From Candidatus Pelagibacter communis (GTDB lineage: Bacteria; Pseudomonadota; Alphaproteobacteria; Pelagibacterales; Pelagibacteraceae), in the NCBI RefSeq assembly GCF_001179965.1, contig NZ_CVSH01000060.1:1-56618 (forward strand): a stretch of 56,618 bases of DNA, written 5' to 3'. The first letter of the stretch is position 1; the number at the start of each line of letters is the position of its first letter. The notes below the pieces were generated by a model. That model was not told the origin of the DNA. It saw only the letters and a list, made by a program, of their open reading frames with translations, and searched no databases. Shown piece by piece: positions 20,179 to 29,071 of the stretch. The position numbers and the translations under genes are program-made.

Positions 20179-21042
20179 CTAATTAAAATCTAATTTTTTT
20201 AATTCTTCAAGTAGTTTTTTTTTATCATTTTCTTTAAGTAAACTAAGCGGTGGTAATAAATTTTGAAAAGATTTATCTTTTTTAGATAAATAAGTATGTA
20301 ATCCAGAGATTAGGTTGTATCTATCAAAAGCTATTCTTACATTGCATAATTTATTATTATGTGTTTGATTTTTTTTATTTATAAAATCATCATAAACTTT
20401 CCTCGATAAACTAGCTGTAACGTTACATGTAGCTGTTATAATGCCAGAACAACCTATTTCTAATCCTTTAAGAAGTTTTAATTCAGATCCAGGTAAAATA
20501 GAGAAGTTTTTTAATTTTAAATGCTCAAATAAATTATATGAACTATCTTTTACACCAATTATATTTTCAGGAAAAAGACTTGCTAATTTTTCTACACTTT
20601 CTTTACTAAATTTATAACCAGAAAGTTTTTCAAAGTTGTATAAAATTATTTTACAATTAGATAACTTTTCAATTAATTTTATATAAAATCTAATTACATC
20701 TTTATCTTCATACATATAATAGGCTGGTGGCATTATCAAAAAATTGTTAAAATTATATGAGTTGCTTATTTTAATTAGGGATATAGTGTCTTGTAAGGAA
20801 TTAAGTCCAGTCCCAATTATAAATTTATCTTTAAATATACTTTTTGAAATATTTTGAATTAACTCAAATTTTTCCTCTAATGAAATTAGTTGAGACTGCC
20901 CAGTGCTACCAAATATTACAACCCCGTGACATCCACTCTTTATTAAATTTTCTGCGTGTCGAATTGTTTTGTGTATATCTAATTTGAGATTTTCATCTAA
21001 AATAGATACTGAAGCCGCATAAATGCCATTAATTTTACTCAT
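20179..21042 (-). CDS. dihydrodipicolinate synthase / N-acetylneuraminate lyase family aldolase
   Basis: A 287-residue Schiff-base TIM barrel. It has GVVIFGSTGQSQLISLEEK near 40-58 (family GTTGE), a tyrosine in ILYNFEKLSGY near 132 and the catalytic lysine in IIGVKDSS near 161. The usual YNVPGRTG is changed to YNFEKLSGY, so it is probably not the true lysine-pathway DapA but a paralogue acting on another 2-keto acid. It heads the cfa transcript and diverges from the GT9 gene. Confidence 0.8.
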   Translation of the reverse strand: MSKINGIYAASVSILDENLKLDIHKTIRHAENLIKSGCHGVVIFGSTGQSQLISLEEKFELIQNISKSIFKDKFIIGTGLNSLQDTISLIKISNSYNFNNFLIMPPAYYMYEDKDVIRFYIKLIEKLSNCKIILYNFEKLSGYKFSKESVEKLASLFPENIIGVKDSSYNLFEHLKLKNFSILPGSELKLLKGLEIGCSGIITATCNVTASLSRKVYDDFINKKNQTHNNKLCNVRIAFDRYNLISGLHTYLSKKDKSFQNLLPPLSLLKENDKKKLLEELKKLDFN

Positions 21043-21088
21043 AAATTAAGCTTATATAAAAAGAAAAAATTAGTAAACATATTAGAAA

Positions 21089-22054
21089 ATGAAAATTTTA
21101 ATTGTTCAAAATAAAAAAGGTATTGGCGATTTAATTATTTTTTTACCGTTTATTGAGGCTTTAGCAAAAAAATTCGAAACCCAAGTTTATCTTCTTGTAA
21201 AAGAAAATTCTAAAGCTTTGGATATAGTAGAGGATAATAAATACATTAAAGAAATAATAGTATTAGATAGAGATAATCAAAGTAATGATGGTATTCATGA
21301 AGGAGTATTTGGGACTTTTAGATTAATTAAAAAACTTAAACAATATAAATTTGATAAAATTTTCATTTTTAATTCTTCTCTAAGATTTAATTTAATAGCA
21401 AAACTATGTTACATTAAAGATGTATATCAATATCCATTATTCTTTAAAAAAAATCAAAATATTACACTCGCAGCTCAAAAATTACTTGAAAGTAAAATGG
21501 GTATTAAGGTTAAGAGTGATCCTCAAATTCTAGTCGATGAGAAAAAAATAAATAGCATAAAAATTATTAATAATATTTCTAGTAATGAAAAAAACATTCT
21601 ACTTGGCATTGGGGGATCTGGTTCCACAAAGCGTATCCCAGCAAAGACTTTTTTAAAATTTATGGATTATTGCGATGAAAATTATAAGTGTCGTTTTTTT
21701 TTAGCTACTGGCAAATTACATGAAGAGCAAATTATATTAGATGAGATTTTAAATTCTAAATTCAAACAAAAGTGTATAAGACTGGATAATCTAAGATTAA
21801 AAGAAACATTGCCTTATATAAAAAATTGTAACATTTCGATTTGTAATGACTCAAGCTTTAGTCACTTATCAGCTGCATTAGGTATACCAACAATTGTTCT
21901 AATGGCTGATACTCCAATTATATATGGAAGTTACAGTCCTAGAATGCATCCAATACTACCTGATGGAGTTAAAGAGGTTAAGCATGATACTTTGGGTAAA
22001 GATAAAATAAATGCGCAAAAAATTTACGAAAAATTCGAGTTTTTAATTAATTAA
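21089..22054 (+). CDS. glycosyltransferase family 9 (heptosyltransferase-like)
   Basis: A 321-residue GT-B enzyme of the ADP-heptose:LPS heptosyltransferase group. It has the opening ILIVQNKKGIGDLIIFLPFI, a central LGIGGSGSTKRIPAKTF near 178 and a C-terminal CNDSSFSHLSAALGIPTIVLM near 251, all family landmarks. It probably acts in LPS core or a related glycan at the inner membrane. Its stop is interleaved by 4 bases with the stop of the convergent DnaJ-like gene. Confidence 0.85.
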   Translation: MKILIVQNKKGIGDLIIFLPFIEALAKKFETQVYLLVKENSKALDIVEDNKYIKEIIVLDRDNQSNDGIHEGVFGTFRLIKKLKQYKFDKIFIFNSSLRFNLIAKLCYIKDVYQYPLFFKKNQNITLAAQKLLESKMGIKVKSDPQILVDEKKINSIKIINNISSNEKNILLGIGGSGSTKRIPAKTFLKFMDYCDENYKCRFFLATGKLHEEQIILDEILNSKFKQKCIRLDNLRLKETLPYIKNCNISICNDSSFSHLSAALGIPTIVLMADTPIIYGSYSPRMHPILPDGVKEVKHDTLGKDKINAQKIYEKFEFLIN

Positions 22055-22560
22055 GCTATATCCTTAATTACAATTTCTTTTGCTTCATTGACAATCGATG
22101 CTAGCCTTGACAACTCAGGGCTAACATCAGGGTGAATTTTTTTCATAATTTTTTTGTATGAGTTCAGAATTTCCTCTTTTGAATATTTTTTACCTGGTTC
22201 TAAATTTAAAATTTTATAAGCTTCATCACGTGACATATTTTGATTATTTAAGTTTGAACCTGTCTGATTAAAGTTAAATCTTCCTGAATTTTTTAGAATT
22301 CTTAATAAGCTCCAAAACCTCAAAACCTGTAGTAATGTAAAACCAGCTTTTGTTTTAACTAAAGGTAATATCATCATTAAAAAAGGTAATGAAAAAATGA
22401 ACCTTCCCGCATAAGCCATTATCACGGCCAAAACTATTGAGGAAATAATAACAAAAGTTCTTATGCTCTTTGAAATTTTGGCACTAGACGTTTTTATAAA
22501 CCAGTTAAGAACTAGGTAAATTAGGACAAAAATTAATAGTGTCAAAAAAAAAATATTCAT
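22051..22560 (-). CDS. membrane-anchored DnaJ-domain protein
   Basis: A 169-residue protein with two N-terminal hydrophobic segments (about 3-20 and 35-75) and a C-terminal J domain (about 110-165). The J domain has DEAYKILNLEPGKKYSKEEI and the HPD motif in KKIHPDVSPE, so it can stimulate an Hsp70; the layout resembles Pam18-like or DjlA-like alphaproteobacterial proteins. I chose the ATG at 22560 over the one at 22575 because the latter would overlap the start codon of the divergent peptidase gene. Confidence 0.8.
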   Translation of the reverse strand: MNIFFLTLLIFVLIYLVLNWFIKTSSAKISKSIRTFVIISSIVLAVIMAYAGRFIFSLPFLMMILPLVKTKAGFTLLQVLRFWSLLRILKNSGRFNFNQTGSNLNNQNMSRDEAYKILNLEPGKKYSKEEILNSYKKIMKKIHPDVSPELSRLASIVNEAKEIVIKDIA

Positions 22561-22573
22561 ATAATAAGCTCTC

Positions 22574-24649
22574 ATGAAAATACCACAATTAGCAAAAAAA
22601 CCTGAGAAAAAATCTTGTCACGGTATTGAATGGGAGGATAATTATAGCTGGATACATCAAAAGAATATTCTTGAAGTTTTAAAAGATGGATCAAAATTAA
22701 TACCAGAGGTTAGGGATTATTTAGAAAAAGAGAATGCCTATACGGAATTTCATCTTAAAGATACGAAGGAAATTCAAAAAAAACTTTTTGACGAGATAAA
22801 AGGTAGAATTAAACTAGATGACGAGTCGTTACCGTTTAAAGATCTAAAATATTTCTATTGGACCAAAACAACTGAAAAAGGAAATTATTCTATAAAGCTT
22901 AGAAAAAAAATTGGAACTGATGAAGAGGAAGAGATTTGGAATGGAGATAAAGAGAAAAATAAATTAAAAACCGAATATTTTGGTGTGGGTGATCTTGAGG
23001 TTAGTTGGAATGATGAGTTTTTAGGATACTCCTTGGATTTAAAAGGATCCGAGTATTATACAATTTTTGTTCGAAATATAAAAACCGAAAAATTTGTTAC
23101 TGAAGAAATAAAAGATACTTCTGGTTCAATTTTATTTAGTCTGGATGATAGATATATTTTCTATTCGAAACTAGATGAAAATCATCGACCAAGAAAAATT
23201 TTTAGACACAAATTAGGTACATCCGTCAACGAAGATGTTTTAATATTTGAGGAAAAAACTGAAGCATTTACTGTAAGTATAGGATTAAGTTCAGATGAAA
23301 AATATTACTTTATATCAACTTCAGATCATAACACATCAGAACAATACTATTTTTCTGTGAATGAGGAAAAACCAAAGCCTAAGTTAATTCAAAGAAGGGA
23401 GAAAGGTATTATTTACAGTGTTAACTCTTGGAACGATAGTTTTTATATGCATACAAATAAAGATGCCGAGGACTTCAAAATTGAAAAAACTAAAGACATA
23501 AATTTTAAAAAATGGGACACCTATGTGCCTGCAAAAGATGAAACATTAATTGGTGGTTTAACCTTTCTAAAAAATTGGGAAATTAGATCAGAAGTAACAA
23601 ATGCATTAGGAAAAATATTCGTTAAAAATTTAAAAGATAATAAAGAGGAAGAATTAATTTTTTCAGATGAGGAAGTATTTGATGGTGGGGTTTCTTTAGT
23701 TCAAAAAGATAAAAATACTGATTTAATTCATATTTCTTACTCAACTCCAAAGACACAATCCAGAGTTTATTTATATAATTTGAGAACTAAGGAGAAAAAA
23801 TTAGTAAAAGAACAGATTATCCCATCAGGACATAATTCAAATGATTATGTTGTTGAAAGACTAGAATGTTTGTCTCATGATGGAAGAAAAGTTCCATTAA
23901 CTATTACAAGACACAAAAAAACTAAAATTGATGGAAATGCTAATGTATTGCTTTATGGATACGGATCTTATGGAAATTCCATGTCGCCTAATTTTTCATC
24001 TACAAGACTTAGTTTAATAAATAGGGATATTATTTGGGTAACAGCCCATATTAGAGGTGGATTGGAGAGAGGCATGAAGTGGTGGAAAGAGGGAAAACTG
24101 CTTAATAAAAAAAATACATTTAAAGATTATCTAGCAGTTGCAAAATTTTTGATTGAGAAAAAGTATACATCAAAAGGTAAAATTGTTGGAATGGGTGGTT
24201 CTGCAGGAGGGTTATTAATGGGAGTAGCAGTAAATGAATCTCCTGAATTATTCTGCGCAGTTGTTATGGCTGTCCCATTTGTGGATAGCTTGACGACTAA
24301 TTTAGACCATTCCTTACCTTTAACTATTGGCGAGTTTGATGAATTTGGTAATGCAAAAGATAATGAAGAGCATTTTAATTATATTTATTCTTATGCTCCA
24401 TATAACAATATAAAAAAAATGGATTATCCAAACATTTTAATTACAACAAGCTTAAGCGACAATAGAGTTCTTTTTGATGAACCTGCAAAATTCACTGCAA
24501 AATTAAGAGAATATAAAACTGACAATAACATTTTATTGCTCAAGACAGAAATGAATGCTGGTCACGGTGGAAAATCTGGAAGAGATGGTGCAATCGAAGA
24601 AATAGCTTTTGATTATAGTTTCATTCTTAAAATGACAAAAAAAATATAA
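22574..24649 (+). CDS. S9 family (oligopeptidase B-like) serine peptidase
   Basis: A 691-residue cytosolic prolyl-oligopeptidase family enzyme. An N-terminal seven-bladed propeller region (about 70-410) precedes an alpha/beta-hydrolase domain. The catalytic serine lies in GMGGSAGGLLMG near 536-547, the aspartate in the SLSDNRVLFDEPAKF block near 620, and the histidine in NAGHGGKSGR near 664. The WWKEGKL and ANVLLYGYGSYG blocks fit oligopeptidase B, which cleaves after basic residues. The gene starts 13 bases from the divergent DnaJ-like gene. Confidence 0.9.
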   Translation: MKIPQLAKKPEKKSCHGIEWEDNYSWIHQKNILEVLKDGSKLIPEVRDYLEKENAYTEFHLKDTKEIQKKLFDEIKGRIKLDDESLPFKDLKYFYWTKTTEKGNYSIKLRKKIGTDEEEEIWNGDKEKNKLKTEYFGVGDLEVSWNDEFLGYSLDLKGSEYYTIFVRNIKTEKFVTEEIKDTSGSILFSLDDRYIFYSKLDENHRPRKIFRHKLGTSVNEDVLIFEEKTEAFTVSIGLSSDEKYYFISTSDHNTSEQYYFSVNEEKPKPKLIQRREKGIIYSVNSWNDSFYMHTNKDAEDFKIEKTKDINFKKWDTYVPAKDETLIGGLTFLKNWEIRSEVTNALGKIFVKNLKDNKEEELIFSDEEVFDGGVSLVQKDKNTDLIHISYSTPKTQSRVYLYNLRTKEKKLVKEQIIPSGHNSNDYVVERLECLSHDGRKVPLTITRHKKTKIDGNANVLLYGYGSYGNSMSPNFSSTRLSLINRDIIWVTAHIRGGLERGMKWWKEGKLLNKKNTFKDYLAVAKFLIEKKYTSKGKIVGMGGSAGGLLMGVAVNESPELFCAVVMAVPFVDSLTTNLDHSLPLTIGEFDEFGNAKDNEEHFNYIYSYAPYNNIKKMDYPNILITTSLSDNRVLFDEPAKFTAKLREYKTDNNILLLKTEMNAGHGGKSGRDGAIEEIAFDYSFILKMTKKI

Positions 24650-24658
24650 TTTTTGTAG

Positions 24659-24686
24659 CTTGAATTATTAAAATTTATTCCCATAT
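24659..24686 (+). promoter_or_regulatory. RpoH (sigma-32)-type promoter of hsp20
   Basis: CTTGAAT at 24659-24665, a 13-base spacer and TCCCATAT at 24679-24686 match the heat-shock consensus closely. The predicted start near 24693 leaves a leader of about 50 bases, which includes the hairpin-prone CGCCTAATGGGGTTTACGCT and a strong AAAGGAGG site before the ATG at 24744. Confidence 0.75.
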
Positions 24687-24743
24687 AAATAATGTAAATC
24701 GCCTAATGGGGTTTACGCTAACCTTGCTAACAAAGGAGGAAAA

Positions 24744-25190
24744 ATGACAAGTAAGGATCTATCTATATTTAATTCTCTACGACCTTTTTCAATTGGTTTT
24801 GACGACATGTTTGACCAATTTGAAAATATGTTAGGGAATGGGAATTTGGCTATGCAGTCAAATTATCCACCATATAACATAAGGAAAACAGGTAATGATA
24901 AGTACTCAATTGAGGTTGCTTTAGCTGGTTTTTCAAAAAAAGATGTAGAGGTTGAGTTTGAGGATAATTTGTTAACAGTTAGAACAAAACAAGTTAACAA
25001 ATCAGAAGATAAGAATGTAAATGGTGAAATTCTTCATAAAGGCATTTCACAAAGACAATTTGCAAGATCATTTACAATAGCTGATGATGTTAAGGTAAAT
25101 GGTGCTGAGCTGAAAGATGGTCTTTTAACAATTGCATGTGAAAGAATTGTGCCAGAGTACAAAAAAAAGAAGTTAATAGAAATTAAGTAA
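24744..25190 (+). CDS. small heat shock protein, Hsp20/alpha-crystallin family
   Basis: A 148-residue ATP-independent holdase that keeps unfolded proteins soluble. The alpha-crystallin domain (about 40-140) has YSIEVALAGFSKKDVEVEFE, the NLLTVRT strand and the closing DGLLTIACER with a C-terminal basic tail, closest to the IbpA type. It has its own heat-shock-type promoter, a very good AAAGGAGG ribosome binding site and a terminator at 25203-25228, so it is a single-gene unit. Confidence 0.95.
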   Translation: MTSKDLSIFNSLRPFSIGFDDMFDQFENMLGNGNLAMQSNYPPYNIRKTGNDKYSIEVALAGFSKKDVEVEFEDNLLTVRTKQVNKSEDKNVNGEILHKGISQRQFARSFTIADDVKVNGAELKDGLLTIACERIVPEYKKKKLIEIK

Positions 25191-25202
25191 TCTTTAACCT
25201 TG

Positions 25203-25228
25203 CTTGTGGGGGTAACCCCACAAGTTTT
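25203..25228 (+). terminator. rho-independent terminator after hsp20
   Basis: A perfect 9-bp stem (CTTGTGGGG 25203-25211, CCCCACAAG 25216-25224) with a GTAA tetraloop (GNRA type), followed by TTTT. The T run overlaps the stop codon of the convergent lipoprotein gene. Confidence 0.9.
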
Positions 25229-25520
25229 AAAAACAGCCTTTAGACATAAATCCTATTACAATTTCTTTGTTATTTATCTCAAATTTTCTCTCGCAAGGGA
25301 TTCCATATTTTTTAGTTTTATATACAAAGATTTTTTTTCCTGTGTCACTCAATTCTTCCGAATCCGGTATTCCCATTTCTATTTTTAATTCCTTTGATGA
25401 TTTTCCTATAAATTGACTTAGTTTTTCGTTTTCTTTCTCAACAATCTCATCCGTTTTATTTTTTACAGTGCTACAGTTTGAAATTATTAAAAATATTACA
25501 ATCAGAGCAATTTTTTTCAT
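25227..25520 (-). CDS. small lipoprotein of unknown function
   Basis: A 97-residue predicted lipoprotein: signal peptide with lipobox IISNC (cysteine near residue 16), then a charged linker and a compact domain with SQFIGKSSKELKIEMGIPDS (about 40-59). Two C-terminal cysteines (IPCERKF and SKGCF) may form a disulfide. The fold of the last part is reminiscent of SmpA/OmlA-like proteins, but I do not assign it. It converges on hsp20. Confidence 0.7.
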   Translation of the reverse strand: MKKIALIVIFLIISNCSTVKNKTDEIVEKENEKLSQFIGKSSKELKIEMGIPDSEELSDTGKKIFVYKTKKYGIPCERKFEINNKEIVIGFMSKGCF

Positions 25521-25645
25521 AATTTTTAATTTATCATGATTTTCTTAACAAGAAACTAACTCTTGAGTTGAAAAATGTTAACAACCAAAAGTTTTAAAGA
25601 GATAAATTTCAGAGAATCGAATAATTTTAACATTTAGGAGGAATT

Positions 25646-26956
25646 ATGCTTGATAAATATTTTGAATATAAAAAACATAAAACTGATTTTAAAACTGAAG
25701 TAATTGCCGGTGTAACGACTTTTTTAACAATGGCATACATCATGTTTTTAAATCCATTTATATTAAGTGGTGAGTTTGCTGGACCTGACGCAGGATTTTT
25801 TGATTTTGGTGCAGTTTTTACAGCTACAATTTTAGCAACTGCTTTGGCTTGTTTTATAATGGCTTTCTACGGAAAAACTTGGCCAATTGGTTTAGCGCCA
25901 GGGATGGGAATTAATGCTTTTGTTGCATTTGGTGTTGTCGCTGGAATGGGTTATACCCCTCAAGCAGCGTTAGGAGCTGTTCTTGTTGCGGGTATATTAT
26001 TTTTAATTATTTCATTAACACCGATTAGAGCATGGTTAATTAACTCAATACCAAGAAGTCTTAAACTTGGAATTGGAGCTGGTATTGGATTATTTTTAGC
26101 GATAATTGGATTAGAAATCATGGGCGTTGTTGGAGATCATCCCGTTACTTTAGTCACCTTAGGAGATATTAAAAATCCACTAGTTTTGTTAGGTTGTTTA
26201 ACATTCGTAGCAATTGTTGTTTTGGAAAAACTTAAAGTAAAAGGAAATATTATTATTGGTATAATTGCCTTTAGTATAATTGCGTGGGTCACAGGTCTTG
26301 CAAAATTTAATGGAGTAGTTGGTTCAATACCTCCAATGACATATTTATTTGATTTTGATATTAAAGCTGCACTTACTGCAAGTATGTCTACTGTGGTATT
26401 TACTTTATTGTTTATAGATTTTTTTGACACTGCAGGTACTCTAACATCTGTTGCAAATGTAGCTGGTAAAGTAGATAGCAAAGGAAGGGTTAAAGACATT
26501 AACAAAGCAATGTTGTCGGACAGTGTTGGAACAGTTGCTGGAGCGTTAATGGGAACTACAACCGTTACAAGTTATGTTGAGTCTGGTGCTGGAGTAAAAG
26601 CAGGTGGTAGAACTGGTATGACATCTTTGGTTATTGGAATTCTTTTTTTAATGTGTTTGTTTTTTGCACCTTTAGCTACAAGTCTACCAAAAGAAATTGA
26701 TGGTGCAGCACTTCTATATGTTGCAGTATTATTTGTAAGAAACATAACTGATATTGAGTGGGATGACATAGCAGAGTCAGCTCCTGCTATAGTAGCTATG
26801 ATTGCTATGCCATTAACTTACAGTATTAGTAATGGAATAGCTTTAGCATTTATAGCTTATGCTCTTATAAAAATTTTGACAGGTAAATTTAGTTCAACTT
26901 CTCCTGCAATATGGGTGATTGCAATTTTAAGTGTAATAAGTTTTGCAGTTGCTTAA
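25646..26956 (+). CDS. NCS2/AzgA-type purine permease
   Basis: A 436-residue inner-membrane transporter with about 12-13 hydrophobic helices. The AzgA landmarks are present: EVIAGVTTFLTMAYIMFLNP at the start, APGMGINAFVAFG near 89, LFIDFFDTAGTLTSVANVAG near 253 and GTTTVTSYVESGAGVKAGGR near 304-323. This group imports guanine, hypoxanthine or adenine. A strong AGGAGG site precedes the ATG. It faces a purine phosphoribosyltransferase gene, so uptake and salvage are next to each other. Confidence 0.93.
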   Translation: MLDKYFEYKKHKTDFKTEVIAGVTTFLTMAYIMFLNPFILSGEFAGPDAGFFDFGAVFTATILATALACFIMAFYGKTWPIGLAPGMGINAFVAFGVVAGMGYTPQAALGAVLVAGILFLIISLTPIRAWLINSIPRSLKLGIGAGIGLFLAIIGLEIMGVVGDHPVTLVTLGDIKNPLVLLGCLTFVAIVVLEKLKVKGNIIIGIIAFSIIAWVTGLAKFNGVVGSIPPMTYLFDFDIKAALTASMSTVVFTLLFIDFFDTAGTLTSVANVAGKVDSKGRVKDINKAMLSDSVGTVAGALMGTTTVTSYVESGAGVKAGGRTGMTSLVIGILFLMCLFFAPLATSLPKEIDGAALLYVAVLFVRNITDIEWDDIAESAPAIVAMIAMPLTYSISNGIALAFIAYALIKILTGKFSSTSPAIWVIAILSVISFAVA

Positions 26957-26964
26957 AATTTTCT

Positions 26965-26996
26965 AAAAAGGGCTAGAGAGATCTAGCCCTTTTTTT
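26965..26996. terminator. bidirectional terminator between permease and phosphoribosyltransferase genes
   Basis: An 8-bp stem (GGGCTAGA 26970-26977, TCTAGCCC 26982-26989) with a GAGA loop, flanked by A5 and T7. It can stop both convergent transcripts. The stop codon of the minus-strand gene (26983-26985) lies inside the right arm, so that arm is also coding or stop sequence. Confidence 0.9.
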
Positions 26997-27510
26997 GTTT
27001 AGAAATTATTTTATCGATAGATAGCTCTTCATAATGCTCTGTGGGTTGTACAATCCAAGGATCGCTATTAAGCATCACTGGGCAATAATCTGGATTAAAT
27101 TTCGAGGATTTTTTCTTCCATAAACAGGCTGTTTTAATATCTTTAATATAATTTTTAACTGGCTCGTATTTTTTTAACCAATCAATACTTTTATTTAAAG
27201 TTAAACCAGTATCTGAAAGATCATCTACTAGTAAAACCTTTTCAAAATCTTTTTCGCTAGCTATTGAGCTTATCTCACGTGCAAAAATTAATTCACCTTG
27301 TCTATCTTCTGTGCCTTTTCCTGAATAGGATTGAATAACTATGTAAGCAGTCGGTAATTTAAAAATTCTTGATAAAATATCTATTATTTGTGCTCCACCT
27401 CTCATAATACCAACTAGAACTGTTGGTTTAAAACTTTTACTCACATCTATTGCGAGTTTTTCTACAGTATCAAGATACTCATCAAAGCTAATTATTAATT
27501 TTTTTCCCAT
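26983..27510 (-). CDS. purine phosphoribosyltransferase (xanthine/hypoxanthine type)
   Basis: A 175-residue phosphoribosyltransferase with the PRPP-binding motif VLLVDDLSDTGLTL near 92-105 and VLVGIMRGGAQIIDIL near 31. A C-terminal DPWIVQPTEHYEEL block resembles the xanthine-guanine/hypoxanthine group. It would convert an imported base to the nucleotide monophosphate in the cytosol. The convergent purine permease gene supports a salvage role. The exact base preference cannot be told. Confidence 0.85.
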   Translation of the reverse strand: MGKKLIISFDEYLDTVEKLAIDVSKSFKPTVLVGIMRGGAQIIDILSRIFKLPTAYIVIQSYSGKGTEDRQGELIFAREISSIASEKDFEKVLLVDDLSDTGLTLNKSIDWLKKYEPVKNYIKDIKTACLWKKKSSKFNPDYCPVMLNSDPWIVQPTEHYEELSIDKIISKQKKG

Positions 27511-27552
27511 TTAATTCTTTTAATATAGTATTAAGTTGAATTAAATAAATTT

Positions 27553-28443
27553 ATGAAAGTATACGACTGTTTCATGTATTTTGATGAAGATTTAGTTTTA
27601 GATCTAAGACTTAATTTGCTTGATAAATATGTTGATTATTTTGTAATTGTAGAGAGTAAATATAACCATAAAGGGGAGACTAAAAAACTTAATTTTAATA
27701 TTCAAAATTACAAAAAGTTTGAAAAAAAAATAATATATTTAGTCTTCGATCAAGAGCCATCAGATCTTTTTAAATTTGAAAAAAGTGATACTCAATCAGA
27801 TATTACCAGTAAGTACATATTTAATGCAGGCAAAAGAGAAAATGGACAAAGAAATTTCATTACTCAAGGTTTAAAAGATGCAGCCAATGAAGATATAATT
27901 ATAATTTCAGACTTGGATGAAATACCAAATCTTACGGAAATAAATTTTAATACAATTAAAAACGAAATAATAATATTTAGGCATGAGATGTTTTACTATA
28001 GGTTTAATCTGAAACTACCTAATTATAAATGGACAGGTTCAAAAGCCTGTAGGATGAAGAATTTAAAAAGTCCTCAATGGTTAAGAAACATTAAAGATAA
28101 AAAATTTGGTTTTTACAGAATAGATACTTTTTTTTCAGATACAAAGTACAGAAATCTAATTATTGTTGATAATGGTGGTTGGCACTATACAAATATTAAA
28201 ACTGCAAAAGAAATTGAGCACAAATTAAGATCATATTTGCATCATCAAGAATTTGATCAAAATCCACTTAGTGTAGAGCAAATTGAAAATATAATTAAAA
28301 ATAGAAGAGCAATTTATAATCTGGAAGTAGATCAAAGACAAAATAAATTTGGAAATGGACCATCTCTTATTAAAATTGGGCAACAAGAAATTCCTGATTA
28401 TTTAAAAAATAATCCTGATATTTTTAATAAGTGGTTAGATTAA
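27553..28443 (+). CDS. glycosyltransferase family 17
   Basis: A 296-residue protein similar to family GT17 (N-acetylglucosaminyltransferase group). It has the opening VYDCFMYFDEDLVLDLRL, a FVIVESKYNHKGE block near 36, the acidic metal site IISDLDEIPN near 116-125 and GGWHYTNIKTAKEIEHKL near 204. It could modify a surface glycan. Its stop is 1 base from trpF, so it probably leads the trpF-trpB-trpA-accD-folC transcript, an unusual partner for those genes. Confidence 0.85.
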   Translation: MKVYDCFMYFDEDLVLDLRLNLLDKYVDYFVIVESKYNHKGETKKLNFNIQNYKKFEKKIIYLVFDQEPSDLFKFEKSDTQSDITSKYIFNAGKRENGQRNFITQGLKDAANEDIIIISDLDEIPNLTEINFNTIKNEIIIFRHEMFYYRFNLKLPNYKWTGSKACRMKNLKSPQWLRNIKDKKFGFYRIDTFFSDTKYRNLIIVDNGGWHYTNIKTAKEIEHKLRSYLHHQEFDQNPLSVEQIENIIKNRRAIYNLEVDQRQNKFGNGPSLIKIGQQEIPDYLKNNPDIFNKWLD

Positions 28444-28444
28444 A

Positions 28445-29056
28445 ATGAAAGCAAAAATTTGTGGTATTAAAGATGAAAATACATTACGATTTTTAATAGA
28501 TCACAGCTACCCACCTGAGTTCATAGGCTTCATATGCAATTTTCCAAAATCAAAAAGATTTGTTGAAATAGAAAAGCTCAAATATTTAACAAATATAAAT
28601 AAAAAAAATTCTAAATTTGTGGCAGTTTTAGTTAATCCTTCAGAAAAAACCCTTGAGGAAATTAAAAATTTTAACTTTGATTTTTATCAACTTTACGATG
28701 TTCCAGCAGAAAGAACAAAAGTTATTAAAAATACTTATAAAAGAAAAATCATCACCGCATTGACAATAAAAGAAAAAAACGACGTCAGTAAGTACAAAGA
28801 TTACTTAAATATTTCTGATATTTTTTTATTTGATGGAAAAGGTTATGAAAAATCAATAAGTTTTCAGCACTCTTTTTTAGAGGACTTGCCAAATAATATT
28901 GAAAAAATGATAGCTGGAGATATAAAATACGATGACAACTTTGATAATTTAAAAAAATTTGCAGAAATAATTGATTTATCAGGAAGTCTCGAAACTAAAG
29001 ATAATAAGGATTTTAAAAAAATTGATAAGTTTTTGAATACAATACATAATATATAA
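28445..29056 (+). CDS. trpF: phosphoribosylanthranilate isomerase-like protein
   Basis: A 203-residue TIM barrel similar to TrpF, which isomerises phosphoribosylanthranilate in tryptophan synthesis. The catalytic cysteine is in KICGI (C6) and the catalytic aspartate in LFDGKG near 130; PKSKR near 34 is kept. Other usual motifs are changed: QLHG reads QLYD, SGGL reads AGDI, and DVSSGVE reads DLSGSLE. It lies between a GT17 gene (1-base gap) and trpB (15-base gap). Confidence 0.8.
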   Translation: MKAKICGIKDENTLRFLIDHSYPPEFIGFICNFPKSKRFVEIEKLKYLTNINKKNSKFVAVLVNPSEKTLEEIKNFNFDFYQLYDVPAERTKVIKNTYKRKIITALTIKEKNDVSKYKDYLNISDIFLFDGKGYEKSISFQHSFLEDLPNNIEKMIAGDIKYDDNFDNLKKFAEIIDLSGSLETKDNKDFKKIDKFLNTIHNI

Positions 29057-29071
29057 TTATTTAAAAAAAAT

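Noticed and set aside
25521-25645. Purine riboswitch upstream of the purine permease
   Set aside because: I looked for the three-way junction and conserved loop bases and did not find them; only an A/T-rich leader with AGGAGG is seen.
26137-26769. Minus-strand frames opposite the purine permease
   Set aside because: They mirror codon bias of the permease, have no recognisable features and lie fully inside it.
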